Shown piece by piece: positions 23,251-31,937 of a stretch of 55,859 nt of DNA. Source of the DNA: a virus; the IMG/VR virus record IMGVR_UViG_3300044899_000002, positions 1 to 55,859 of that record; one strand, given 5' to 3'. Made by a program: the position numbers and the translations under genes. The notes below the pieces were generated by a model. The model did not search any database. It was given only the letters and a program-made list of their open reading frames with translations, and was not told the origin of the DNA. The number at the start of each line of letters is the position of its first letter. The first letter of the stretch is position 1.

Positions 23251-26200
23251 GTGACCGATGTAGGGAAGATCAGTCTTGGCGTCGAGATCGACGCCAGTGA
23301 CCTGTCCTCCCGCCTCGGTGAGGCCGTGCGTCGGGCTATCGCCCCGGCCCTCGCGCAGATCAACGAGGAGCTGAACAAGGTTCAGCGCGGCTACGAGGAC
23401 ACCGCCAAGTCCGCCGAGCGGTCGGCCACTCGTCAGGTCAACGCACTCAAGCGCGTCCAGCGCCAGGCCGAGCAGACGGCGGCGGCTGTGCGCACCGCCC
23501 AGCAGGCCGGTGGTGGCCCGAACTCGAACAACCCCGCAGGCGGTGGGGGCAATGGCGGCGGTGCCTCGAACGACAACCGCCGGTACGACAACCGCGACAA
23601 CCGCAAGTACGACCAGCGCACGGTGGACAACCGGCGCATCGACAACAGCCGAGACAACAGCCGGGACCAGCGCCGATACGACAACCGGCGCTATAACACC
23701 AGCAACAAGTACGACAACCGCACGATCAACAACACCACCTACGACCACCGGGTTTACAACTACTACGGCCCCGGTGGTCCAGGTCCCAACGGTCCAGGAC
23801 CGGGCGGCGGCAACGGCAACAACCGAGGCGGTGGCGGCGGCGGTCGCGGCGTCCTCGGGATGCTCACCTCACCGCTCGGCCTCAACGGCATCGCGCTCGG
23901 CGCGGCGGCGCTGCCCGCCGTGGCCACGGGCGTGGTCAACATCGTCGGCGCGGTGCAACAGCTTGGACAGGCTGGCCTCGCGCTGCCCGGTATTTTCGCC
24001 GCTGGTGCGGCGTCCATCGGCACGGCGGTCGTCGGGTTCAAGGGTATGGGCGATGCGGTAAAGGCGCTCAACGAGGCCGCTAAGTCCGGCGACATGACCA
24101 AGGCCAACGAGGCGCTGAAAGATATGGACCCCGCCGCGCAGGCGGTGGCGAAAACCGTATCCGGCCTGGTCCAGGGTCCGCTCAAGGAACTCAAGAAAAC
24201 CGTTCAGGGCAAAATGTTCGACGGGTTCGACAAGGACCTACAGTCGGCGGCGGACAAGACACTGCCCCGACTCACCGCCGGGATGGCCAAGACTGGCGAG
24301 GCGTGGAACGGAACTCTCAAGGGCATCACCGGGGCGCTGTCGTCGGACTCGTCGCTCGGGTTCATGGACCGCATTTTCGGCAACACCGCCGAGGGGCAGA
24401 AGCGCGCCAACGCGGCCATTGGCCCGCTCATTCACGGTATGGGCCAGCTCGCCACGACCGGCAGCGATTTCCTGCCCCGCCTCGGCGACGGCATCGCCAA
24501 GGTGGCAAATCGGTTCGATGCGTTCATTACCAAGAATGCCGCCAACGGCAACCTGTTCCGCTGGATTGACGAGGGGCTGAACGGGCTGCGCTCGTTCGGC
24601 AACGCCATCCTCAACGTCGGCAAGTTCATCACCGGCCTGACCAAGGCAGCGGGCCAGGCCAAGGGGTCCCTGTCCGGTGACGGCGGGTTCCTCGGCGGGC
24701 TGGAGCGGTTCACCGGCAAGTGGGCCGATTTCGTCAACAGCCCCGCAGGTCAGAAGCGCCTCGGTGACTTTTTCCAAGGTGGCACGGGCGACCTCGCGCG
24801 CATCGGCGACACGCTAAAAGCCATCTGGCCCGCCATCCGCGAAATCATCGAGGGGTTCCAGACGTGGGGCCGGATCATCGCCCCCATCGTCGGGGCCATC
24901 GCCAACCTCGTCGGCGCGCTGGGCAACGTGCCCGGCCTGCTGGAGGCCATCGTGGTCGGGTTCCTCGCCTGGCGCACCATCGGCGGCATCATCGGCGGCA
25001 TCACCACCAAGCTCGGCGGTGCAACCGGGGCCATCGGCAAGTTCGGCAAGGCGCAGGCGGGTATCGCTGGCCTCGGCATCGCGGCGGCGGGGACCGTGAT
25101 GCAGCAGAACGCGGGCGACAACGTGGGCAGCCAGATCGGCGGCGCGGCCATGACCATCGGCGGCAGCGCGCTGACCGGCGCGATGCTCGGCAGCGTCATC
25201 CCCGGCGTCGGCACCGCCATCGGCGCAGCGGGCGGCGCGGTGGTCGGCACCGGCCTCGCGGCGTACAACGCGCTGCTGAACGAGAACAAGACAGCCAACG
25301 ACAAGGCGGCGGCTGCCGAGGCCGCACGGGCGTCGGCGCTGGAGCGCAGTGCGGCGGCTATGGACATCAGCAAGGCCGGGATGAAATCGGCCACCGACGC
25401 GCTGGCCGAGTCCGGCGGCGTCGTGGACCCGACCGTCCTGGCGGGCGTCGGCCAGCAGGTCAACGCCATCCCCGAGAAACTGGCCGGGGCATACGACGAA
25501 AACACGCTCAAGGGCATCCAGACCGCGCTCGCCGGGGTCAACATGACCACCGAGCAGATGTCCGCGACCATCACCGCCGGGGGTCCCCAGTTCGACGCCC
25601 TCACCGCACGGCTGAACCTCATGGGTCCCGCCGGGCAGATCGCTGCCGCCCAGCTCGCCAGCATCCGCGACAACACGCTGGGCGCTGCGCAGAACGCCAG
25701 CGTGGCCGCGCCGTTGCTCCAGCAGCTCGCCGACAACTACGGCGGCGTGGCCAGCGCGCAGGTGGCCGTCCAGAATGCGTTTGCGGCCATCCCGCAGGAC
25801 GTGCCCATCAACGTCTCGATGCCCGGCCATGAGGCCGTGGAGGAGATTCTGCGCAACATCGGCGCGCAGGTGGACCACAACAAGGACGGCAGCATCATCA
25901 CCAAGGTGCCGCTGGCACCGGACACCATCGCGCAACTGGAGGCCATCGGCGTCAAGGTGCAGCAGAACAAGGACGGCACCATCCAGGTGTCGGTCCCCGA
26001 GGGCCAATACATCGACACCCTCAACAAGCTCAACGTCCTCGGTGACGCCTACAAACGACTGTTCGCTGGCACCCCCGCGCTGCCCAACGTGCCCGCCCCG
26101 CCGTCGAACCCGAACACGCAGGCGGCGGACCCGTTCCAGTTGCCCAAGCCTCCAGGCGGCGCGGACGGCAAGATCATCGGGCGTATGGGCGGCGGCGTGC

Positions 26201-29200
26201 TGCCCGGCTACAGCCCCCGCGTGGACAACATCCTCTACCCGATGGCGGGCGGCGGCGTGCAACCGCTGTCCGGCGGCGAGGGCATCCTGATCCCCGAGGC
26301 CGTGCGCGCCCTCGGCGGTGCGCCCGGCATCTATGCCATCAACAGCCAGTTCCGCAGCGGGCTGTCCCGGCGCGGCTACGGCATGGCGGGCGGCGGCGTG
26401 TTCGGTGCCGACGACGGGGCCGTCATCGGCGAGGCGGGCACCGGCCTCGGTCCCCTGCCCGGCCCGGTCGCACCGGGGCCGGACACCGAGCTGTCCGTCC
26501 TCATCAGCATCCGCGACCTGCTCGCGGGCAAGGGCGGCACCGCAGGCAACCCGCTGGCGGCGACGGCGGCGAACACCGCCACCACCGCGACGGCGGCGAC
26601 GAACACGACCGGCACCGGGGGCGGCGCTATGGGGCCGTTCGGCACGCCCCTCAAGTCGCGCGGCAACATCGGCTACAAGATGGCGGCGGCGGCTATCTCG
26701 GCGCTCGGCGGGGACCCCGCCGAGTTCATCGGCACCGACCCGTCGGCGGCTGCCGCGACGGCCACCGCGACGATGCCGGGGATGCCCGGCGCGACCACGA
26801 CGGCCACCACGGTGGACGTGGCGGCGCTCCAGCGGTTCGCCGCCTCGGGCAACACCGCCGACCTGCCGCCAGGGCTGACCATCAACAGCCCGGCGGTCAC
26901 CGCCATCCTCGCCGCACGCAACAAGAAAAAGGGCGGGCTGGACGACGCGGCGCTGTCCGACCTCGTTGGCCAGGCGCTCGGCCCCGGCGGGTTCACCGGC
27001 ACGCTGGACCCCACGAATACCCCCATCGTCAAGGCGCTGGAGAAGCTGCGGACCAAGGGCGTGCCCGGCACCCCGGCGGCGGGCGGGTTCGCCCCCACCG
27101 CTGCGGCTACCGGCGTTCCGATGACGGCGCTGCCCGCTGGCGCGAGCGGCATGATGGACCCCGTTTCGGCGTTCGCGCAGCGCGCGACCGGCGGGCGTTA
27201 CGATTGGGGTGCCAGCGACCTGTCCGCCGGGCTGTCCGATTGCTCGGGCGCGGTGAGCGACCTGGTGGAGCTGATCACCAAGGGCCAGGCCAGCCCTGAG
27301 CGTCTGTTCTCCACGGCGGACGCGGCGTCGGTGCTCAAGTCCCTCGGCGCGGTGGAGGGGGCCGTGCCGGGTGCGCTCCAGATCGGGTGGAGCGACACGC
27401 ACATGCGGTCCACGCTGCCCAACGGTGTCAATTTTGAGTCCGGCGGGCAGACCGGCCAGGGCGCGACCTACGGCGGCAACGCACAGGGCGCGGCGGGTAT
27501 GCCCAACATCATGTCCCTCGCCGTCCCCGGCGGGCTGCCGATGGTGCCGGGTATGGCTGGCACGTCGGCCTCGGGGCTGCCCGGTTCCTCGGGTGGCCAA
27601 GGCACCGCCGTCTACGTCACCAACTGGCCGGGCGGCGGCGGTGGCCTCGCCGGGATGATCGGCAAGCAAGCACTGGGCGCGGGCGTCGATGCGGCGGGCC
27701 AGGCGGGCATCGGCGTCGTCGGCGACATCGGTGCGGCCATCACCGACTCGATGCTGACGCCGGACGGCAAGAGGATGCCCAACGCCTCGCTGACTGACCT
27801 GGTGAGCCAGCGCAACCCGCTGGCCCTCGCCGCTGCCGCTGGGCTGAACGTGGAGGACTTCACGCGCCAGGGCGGTGCCGGTGGCCCGGTGGAGCAGAAC
27901 GCGCAGGCATACGACGCCAGCGGGCGCATGTTCTCGGACACGGGCGCGCTGATGGACCGCACCATGACCAACCTCAACGCGCAGCTCCAGGCCATGCGCG
28001 AGCAGTTGGTGGATGTCATCACGCAGGTGGCCGACAAGCTCAACGACAGCGCGCTGGAACCCGTCATCAAGGCGGGCATGACGGCGGCGCTGGACAACCT
28101 CAAGAGCAGCATTTCCAGCGCCATCGGCGGCAGCCTCGGCGAGGCGGCAGCCCCGCCCATCGCCGAGGCGGTGAGCAGCGCGGTGGCCAACCTGCCCATT
28201 GACCAGTCCGGCGCTGGCGGCGTCGGCGGCAACGCGGCGGGCGTCGTCACCGGGGTCATCGGCATGGCCGGGGGCGGCGGCGTGTTCGGCGGCAAGGCGG
28301 GCAAGGACTCGGTACCGGCGATGCTGATGCCAGGGGAGTTCGTGTTCAACACCACCGACGTGGCCCGCCTCGGCGGCGTCGGCGGTGCGGAGGCGTTCCG
28401 CCAGGCGCTCGGGCGTACCGGCGGCGTGCGCAAGTTCGCACAGGGCGGCGGCGTCGATGTCAACAGCACCGTCGGCGCAGAGTTTTTCGGGCTGTCCGAG
28501 GTGCCCATCATCAGCACCATCGTCAACATGCTGGTTAAGGTCCTCCTCCAGGTGCTCGGTGTCACCATCGAGGGCCGGGACACGTTCAACGAGCTGACTG
28601 ACGAGTTCCGCCAGTTCCGTGGGGACAGCTTTAAGGCGTTCGACGCGCAGGGCCGGTTGCTCAACGACACGTCCGCCCTCATCGACCGCAGCTCGTCGTC
28701 CGAGGAGGTGGCCGCGCAGGAGCGCATCCGCATCCTCAAAATCGTCATCCAGGCGCTCGTCAAGTACATCATCGAAAAGGTCATCGTCCCCATCGCCAAG
28801 GCGGTCGCTAACTCGGTCATCCAGGCCGGTGCCTCGGCTGCCGGTGCGGCGACCAACGCGGGCGCGCCTGGTGCTGGCGGCATCGTCTCCAGCCTGATCA
28901 GCTCGGCGGGCAGCGCAGGCGTGGACATCGCTGCCGAGGTCGGCACCGATTTCGCGCTGGCCATCAGCGAACAGTTGATTGCCACCGTGGCCGAGGGGCT
29001 ACAGGGTGTTTTCCCCGACCTGATGACGGGGCTGTTCTCGGGTGCCGGTGCGGCCAACCTGTTCGGCCCGCTGGGCACGATCCTGACCACGGTGCTGGGC
29101 GGGTTCCTCGGTGGGTTCACCGGCCTGTTGGGCGGCGGTGTCCTCGGCGGCGCGTCCACCCTCATCCCCGGCATTCCGTTCGACCAGGGCGGCATGGCGT

Positions 29201-29418
29201 CCGGCGTTGGCTACCTGCCCAAGGCCACGATGGACGACGAGCTGGTGCTGTCTCCTGGCGAGACTGACCTGTTCTCGCGGTTCGTCGGCGCACTGGAGCG
29301 CGGCGGGTTCGGCGGGGGCGGCAACCGCACCGAGGTCCACGCGCCCATTACCATCGTGGGCGGCGGGCGCGAGACTGCCGACCAGGTAGAAAACCGACTG
29401 CTCGCGCTGATGCCGTAG
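23251..29418 (+). CDS. Tape measure protein with NlpC/P60-like peptidase domain
   Basis: A 2,055-residue protein that sets tail length and is ejected into the cell envelope. Order: helical N-terminus (1-85), an unusual Asn/Arg/Tyr/Asp-rich stretch (about 90-170) leading into Gly/Pro/Asn (about 170-200), hydrophobic segments from about 210, a long Ala/Gly body, and Gly-rich linkers. A cysteine-peptidase-like motif YDWG...DCSGAVSDL (Cys about 1330) with a SDTH histidine about 52 residues later fits NlpC/P60. The C-terminus has two GGG.F/FDQGGMASG-type elements. It starts with GTG at 23251, predicted leaderless. Confidence 0.92.
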   Translation: MTDVGKISLGVEIDASDLSSRLGEAVRRAIAPALAQINEELNKVQRGYEDTAKSAERSATRQVNALKRVQRQAEQTAAAVRTAQQAGGGPNSNNPAGGGGNGGGASNDNRRYDNRDNRKYDQRTVDNRRIDNSRDNSRDQRRYDNRRYNTSNKYDNRTINNTTYDHRVYNYYGPGGPGPNGPGPGGGNGNNRGGGGGGRGVLGMLTSPLGLNGIALGAAALPAVATGVVNIVGAVQQLGQAGLALPGIFAAGAASIGTAVVGFKGMGDAVKALNEAAKSGDMTKANEALKDMDPAAQAVAKTVSGLVQGPLKELKKTVQGKMFDGFDKDLQSAADKTLPRLTAGMAKTGEAWNGTLKGITGALSSDSSLGFMDRIFGNTAEGQKRANAAIGPLIHGMGQLATTGSDFLPRLGDGIAKVANRFDAFITKNAANGNLFRWIDEGLNGLRSFGNAILNVGKFITGLTKAAGQAKGSLSGDGGFLGGLERFTGKWADFVNSPAGQKRLGDFFQGGTGDLARIGDTLKAIWPAIREIIEGFQTWGRIIAPIVGAIANLVGALGNVPGLLEAIVVGFLAWRTIGGIIGGITTKLGGATGAIGKFGKAQAGIAGLGIAAAGTVMQQNAGDNVGSQIGGAAMTIGGSALTGAMLGSVIPGVGTAIGAAGGAVVGTGLAAYNALLNENKTANDKAAAAEAARASALERSAAAMDISKAGMKSATDALAESGGVVDPTVLAGVGQQVNAIPEKLAGAYDENTLKGIQTALAGVNMTTEQMSATITAGGPQFDALTARLNLMGPAGQIAAAQLASIRDNTLGAAQNASVAAPLLQQLADNYGGVASAQVAVQNAFAAIPQDVPINVSMPGHEAVEEILRNIGAQVDHNKDGSIITKVPLAPDTIAQLEAIGVKVQQNKDGTIQVSVPEGQYIDTLNKLNVLGDAYKRLFAGTPALPNVPAPPSNPNTQAADPFQLPKPPGGADGKIIGRMGGGVLPGYSPRVDNILYPMAGGGVQPLSGGEGILIPEAVRALGGAPGIYAINSQFRSGLSRRGYGMAGGGVFGADDGAVIGEAGTGLGPLPGPVAPGPDTELSVLISIRDLLAGKGGTAGNPLAATAANTATTATAATNTTGTGGGAMGPFGTPLKSRGNIGYKMAAAAISALGGDPAEFIGTDPSAAAATATATMPGMPGATTTATTVDVAALQRFAASGNTADLPPGLTINSPAVTAILAARNKKKGGLDDAALSDLVGQALGPGGFTGTLDPTNTPIVKALEKLRTKGVPGTPAAGGFAPTAAATGVPMTALPAGASGMMDPVSAFAQRATGGRYDWGASDLSAGLSDCSGAVSDLVELITKGQASPERLFSTADAASVLKSLGAVEGAVPGALQIGWSDTHMRSTLPNGVNFESGGQTGQGATYGGNAQGAAGMPNIMSLAVPGGLPMVPGMAGTSASGLPGSSGGQGTAVYVTNWPGGGGGLAGMIGKQALGAGVDAAGQAGIGVVGDIGAAITDSMLTPDGKRMPNASLTDLVSQRNPLALAAAAGLNVEDFTRQGGAGGPVEQNAQAYDASGRMFSDTGALMDRTMTNLNAQLQAMREQLVDVITQVADKLNDSALEPVIKAGMTAALDNLKSSISSAIGGSLGEAAAPPIAEAVSSAVANLPIDQSGAGGVGGNAAGVVTGVIGMAGGGGVFGGKAGKDSVPAMLMPGEFVFNTTDVARLGGVGGAEAFRQALGRTGGVRKFAQGGGVDVNSTVGAEFFGLSEVPIISTIVNMLVKVLLQVLGVTIEGRDTFNELTDEFRQFRGDSFKAFDAQGRLLNDTSALIDRSSSSEEVAAQERIRILKIVIQALVKYIIEKVIVPIAKAVANSVIQAGASAAGAATNAGAPGAGGIVSSLISSAGSAGVDIAAEVGTDFALAISEQLIATVAEGLQGVFPDLMTGLFSGAGAANLFGPLGTILTTVLGGFLGGFTGLLGGGVLGGASTLIPGIPFDQGGMASGVGYLPKATMDDELVLSPGETDLFSRFVGALERGGFGGGGNRTEVHAPITIVGGGRETADQVENRLLALMP

Positions 29419-29430
29419 AGGAGGCAGCCC

Positions 29431-30867
29431 GTGGCGTTCCGTGGGTACTTTGCCCTGGACGGCGTTGAGATCGCCAACAGCAGCCGCGTCGTGGCCCACC
29501 TCGGCATGGACTTGCCGACCAACGACCTCGGCCTGCTCGGGGCGTCCGAGGATTGCACGCTGGCACCCAGCCCCGCCGGGGCGCTGCTCGCGGTGCCCTC
29601 GGCGTCGATGGTGCCCACCGCGCCCGGTTCGCTGCTGGCCACCCCGCCGGACGGCGCGCGGCTGTACGGTCCCGGCCTCGCCCTCGTCGGCGACTGCTGG
29701 ACGCCGGACAACCTCTGTTTCGGCTGCCGGGGCTGGGTCGGCTATGACGACTCATGGCCAGGGCTGACCGACCTGCTGGAGGACGGCCACGTCTACCGGC
29801 CCGAGCTGGCCCCCTGGTACACCACTCGCGTGCCCGAGTCTGCCGAGTTCGGTGGCATCTGGGTCATGGACGTAACCGGCCTGGACGTGACCCCGAGTAA
29901 GCGCGAGGTCATCGAAATGGCGGGCGACGGCGGCGCACCCGGCCCGGCGCGGAACCCGTCGCGGGTCGTCAAGTTCGACGCCCTGCTGATGGCCTGTTCC
30001 AACGCCGGGCTGACCTACGGCCTCCAGTGGTTGGCCACCCAGCTCAAGGCCACCGAGGGGCGCAGCGACAGCACGCTGCGGTACCTCGCCGCCCACCCCG
30101 AGCACAGCAGCGCGGACCCCGAGACGCTGCTGCGCGAGGCGCACGGGGTCATCCTCACCGCCGGGCCGGACATCACCCAGCAGACCAACAACGGCAAGGG
30201 CGAGCACCACCAGGCGACGATGTACCGGGTGAGCTGGGAACTGACCATCACCCGGCCCCACGCCTACAGCCCGCCCCGGCCCGTGCCGGTCGTCTGGGAC
30301 GAGGTGACGGTGGAACCCATCAAGTGGACCCACGCCGCCGACTGCCGCCCGGCGCTGGCGTGCAACGACGACGCGCCGCTGTTCTCGGCCACCTGCGAGG
30401 TGGAGCGCATCGAGGTGGTCAACACCCCACCCCCGACGTGCGGCGGCTGCCTGCCCGTCTGCGCCATCACCACGCGCACGTTCGAGGTGCCGACGATGGA
30501 CTGGCCGGTGCGCGGGTCCGAGACGGTGGCGACCATCAACGTGCTCAACCGGGGCGCGTCCCCGCTGACCCTCCAGATGTGGTGGCGGCGGTGCAACGCC
30601 CTGGAGTCCTGTGACGACAACCGTTTCCCCCTCCAGGTGTCCGGCCTGCCACCCCACGCCGAGCTGGTCCTGGACGGCATCAGCGGGCGCTACTGGGTGA
30701 ACTACGCCGGGCGGCGTCGTCGCCCGTTCGGTATCGTTGGCACCCCGTCCGGCGCGCCGTGGCGTCCGCCCATCATCGACCGGGGGCTGTGCTGGGAACT
30801 CGTCGCGCAGTCCGACGGTGACGCCTCGTTCGACATCGGCATGGTGCTGACCGACCGGGAGGCATAG
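29431..30867 (+). CDS. Minor tail protein, distal-tail-like
   Basis: A 478-residue protein directly after the tape measure, with a beta-rich N-terminus and a cysteine-rich centre (CWTPDNLCFGCRGW near 90-103; later CGGCLPVC). Position and length fit the distal tail protein family of actinophages. GTG start at 29431 has GAGGAGG about 10 nt upstream. The many cysteines are unusual for a tail protein and could bind metals or form disulfides. Confidence 0.75.
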   Translation: MAFRGYFALDGVEIANSSRVVAHLGMDLPTNDLGLLGASEDCTLAPSPAGALLAVPSASMVPTAPGSLLATPPDGARLYGPGLALVGDCWTPDNLCFGCRGWVGYDDSWPGLTDLLEDGHVYRPELAPWYTTRVPESAEFGGIWVMDVTGLDVTPSKREVIEMAGDGGAPGPARNPSRVVKFDALLMACSNAGLTYGLQWLATQLKATEGRSDSTLRYLAAHPEHSSADPETLLREAHGVILTAGPDITQQTNNGKGEHHQATMYRVSWELTITRPHAYSPPRPVPVVWDEVTVEPIKWTHAADCRPALACNDDAPLFSATCEVERIEVVNTPPPTCGGCLPVCAITTRTFEVPTMDWPVRGSETVATINVLNRGASPLTLQMWWRRCNALESCDDNRFPLQVSGLPPHAELVLDGISGRYWVNYAGRRRRPFGIVGTPSGAPWRPPIIDRGLCWELVAQSDGDASFDIGMVLTDREA

Positions 30868-30869
30868 CC

Positions 30870-31937
30870 GTGCCCGTCGTCACCGATGACCAGATCATCT
30901 CGTTGCACACCGCCAGCGGGGTGACGCTTTACCAGTTCCTCCCCGAGCACTACAGCGAGTCCTCCTGGACCCGCGACCAACGAGACGCCAGCCGGTCCAC
31001 CATCAACCTGCCCCCGCAGGACGGCCTCGCCGAGCTGCCCGACATCATGCCGTGGTTGCACCACGTCACCGTGTTCGACGGCGAGCGCGACGTGGTGCTG
31101 TGGACCGGCCCCGTGCAAAAGGCCAGCAAGAATCGCGGCGGGCTGACGCTGACGTGCAAGGACCACGCCGCCTACCTCGCGCGCACGCGGGACCCCATCA
31201 CCAAGCGATGGGACGCCGCCGACCCCGCCGAGATCGCCGCCGAGCTGTGGCGGCTGATGCAGGACCAGCAGGGCATCGGCACCCGCGTCATCGAACGCCG
31301 GGACCCCGAGGGCGAGCGGTTCGATTTCGCCACCGTCGCCGATGACCAGATGTTGGACCAGACCATCAGCAGCCTGGTGGACAAGGGGCTGCGCTGGGCG
31401 GTCGTGTCCGGCACCGCCATCATCGGGCCGGTCGGCCTGGACCCCATCGCCACGCTGTCAGAGGACGATTTCATCGGCGACGGCATCACCCTCACCCGCG
31501 ACGGCAGCGCCGTCTACAACGACGTGATGGTGCGCGGCGCGGACGTGCGCCACCGCGAGCGCGTCGATTTCTACGGGCAGAACCTCCAGACCATCCACAA
31601 CGTGGACGACATGTTCGGGGTCAGCAACGTCAAACGCGCCGCCCAGCAGTACGTCCGGCACACCGGGACGGTGCGCACCCGCCTGGAGCTGCCCGGTGGC
31701 ACCGTGCTCCACCCCGACGCGCCCGTGTCGATTGACGAGCTGATGCCCTCCACCCGGTTCATCATCGAGGCCGAGGGCATCCGCCAGCTCATGGAACTCA
31801 CCGGCATCGAGGTCGCCCGCCGGGCCGGAACCACTAGCGTGTCGGTGACGATGGAGTCCGTGGAGGAGGACATCGAACTACTCAAGAAACAGGGTGACCA
31901 GTTGCCGCAGCAGACGTTGGGCGGGCGGTCGTTGTGA
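30870..31937 (+). CDS. Minor tail protein, tail-hub-like
   Basis: A 355-residue protein starting with GTG 2 nt after the previous stop. Features include SSWTRDQRDAS, a TLTCKDHAAYLAR segment and a helix near VDKGLRW, resembling the second baseplate/hub protein after the tape measure. It overlaps the next gene by 4 nt (GTGA). Confidence 0.7.
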   Translation: MPVVTDDQIISLHTASGVTLYQFLPEHYSESSWTRDQRDASRSTINLPPQDGLAELPDIMPWLHHVTVFDGERDVVLWTGPVQKASKNRGGLTLTCKDHAAYLARTRDPITKRWDAADPAEIAAELWRLMQDQQGIGTRVIERRDPEGERFDFATVADDQMLDQTISSLVDKGLRWAVVSGTAIIGPVGLDPIATLSEDDFIGDGITLTRDGSAVYNDVMVRGADVRHRERVDFYGQNLQTIHNVDDMFGVSNVKRAAQQYVRHTGTVRTRLELPGGTVLHPDAPVSIDELMPSTRFIIEAEGIRQLMELTGIEVARRAGTTSVSVTMESVEEDIELLKKQGDQLPQQTLGGRSL

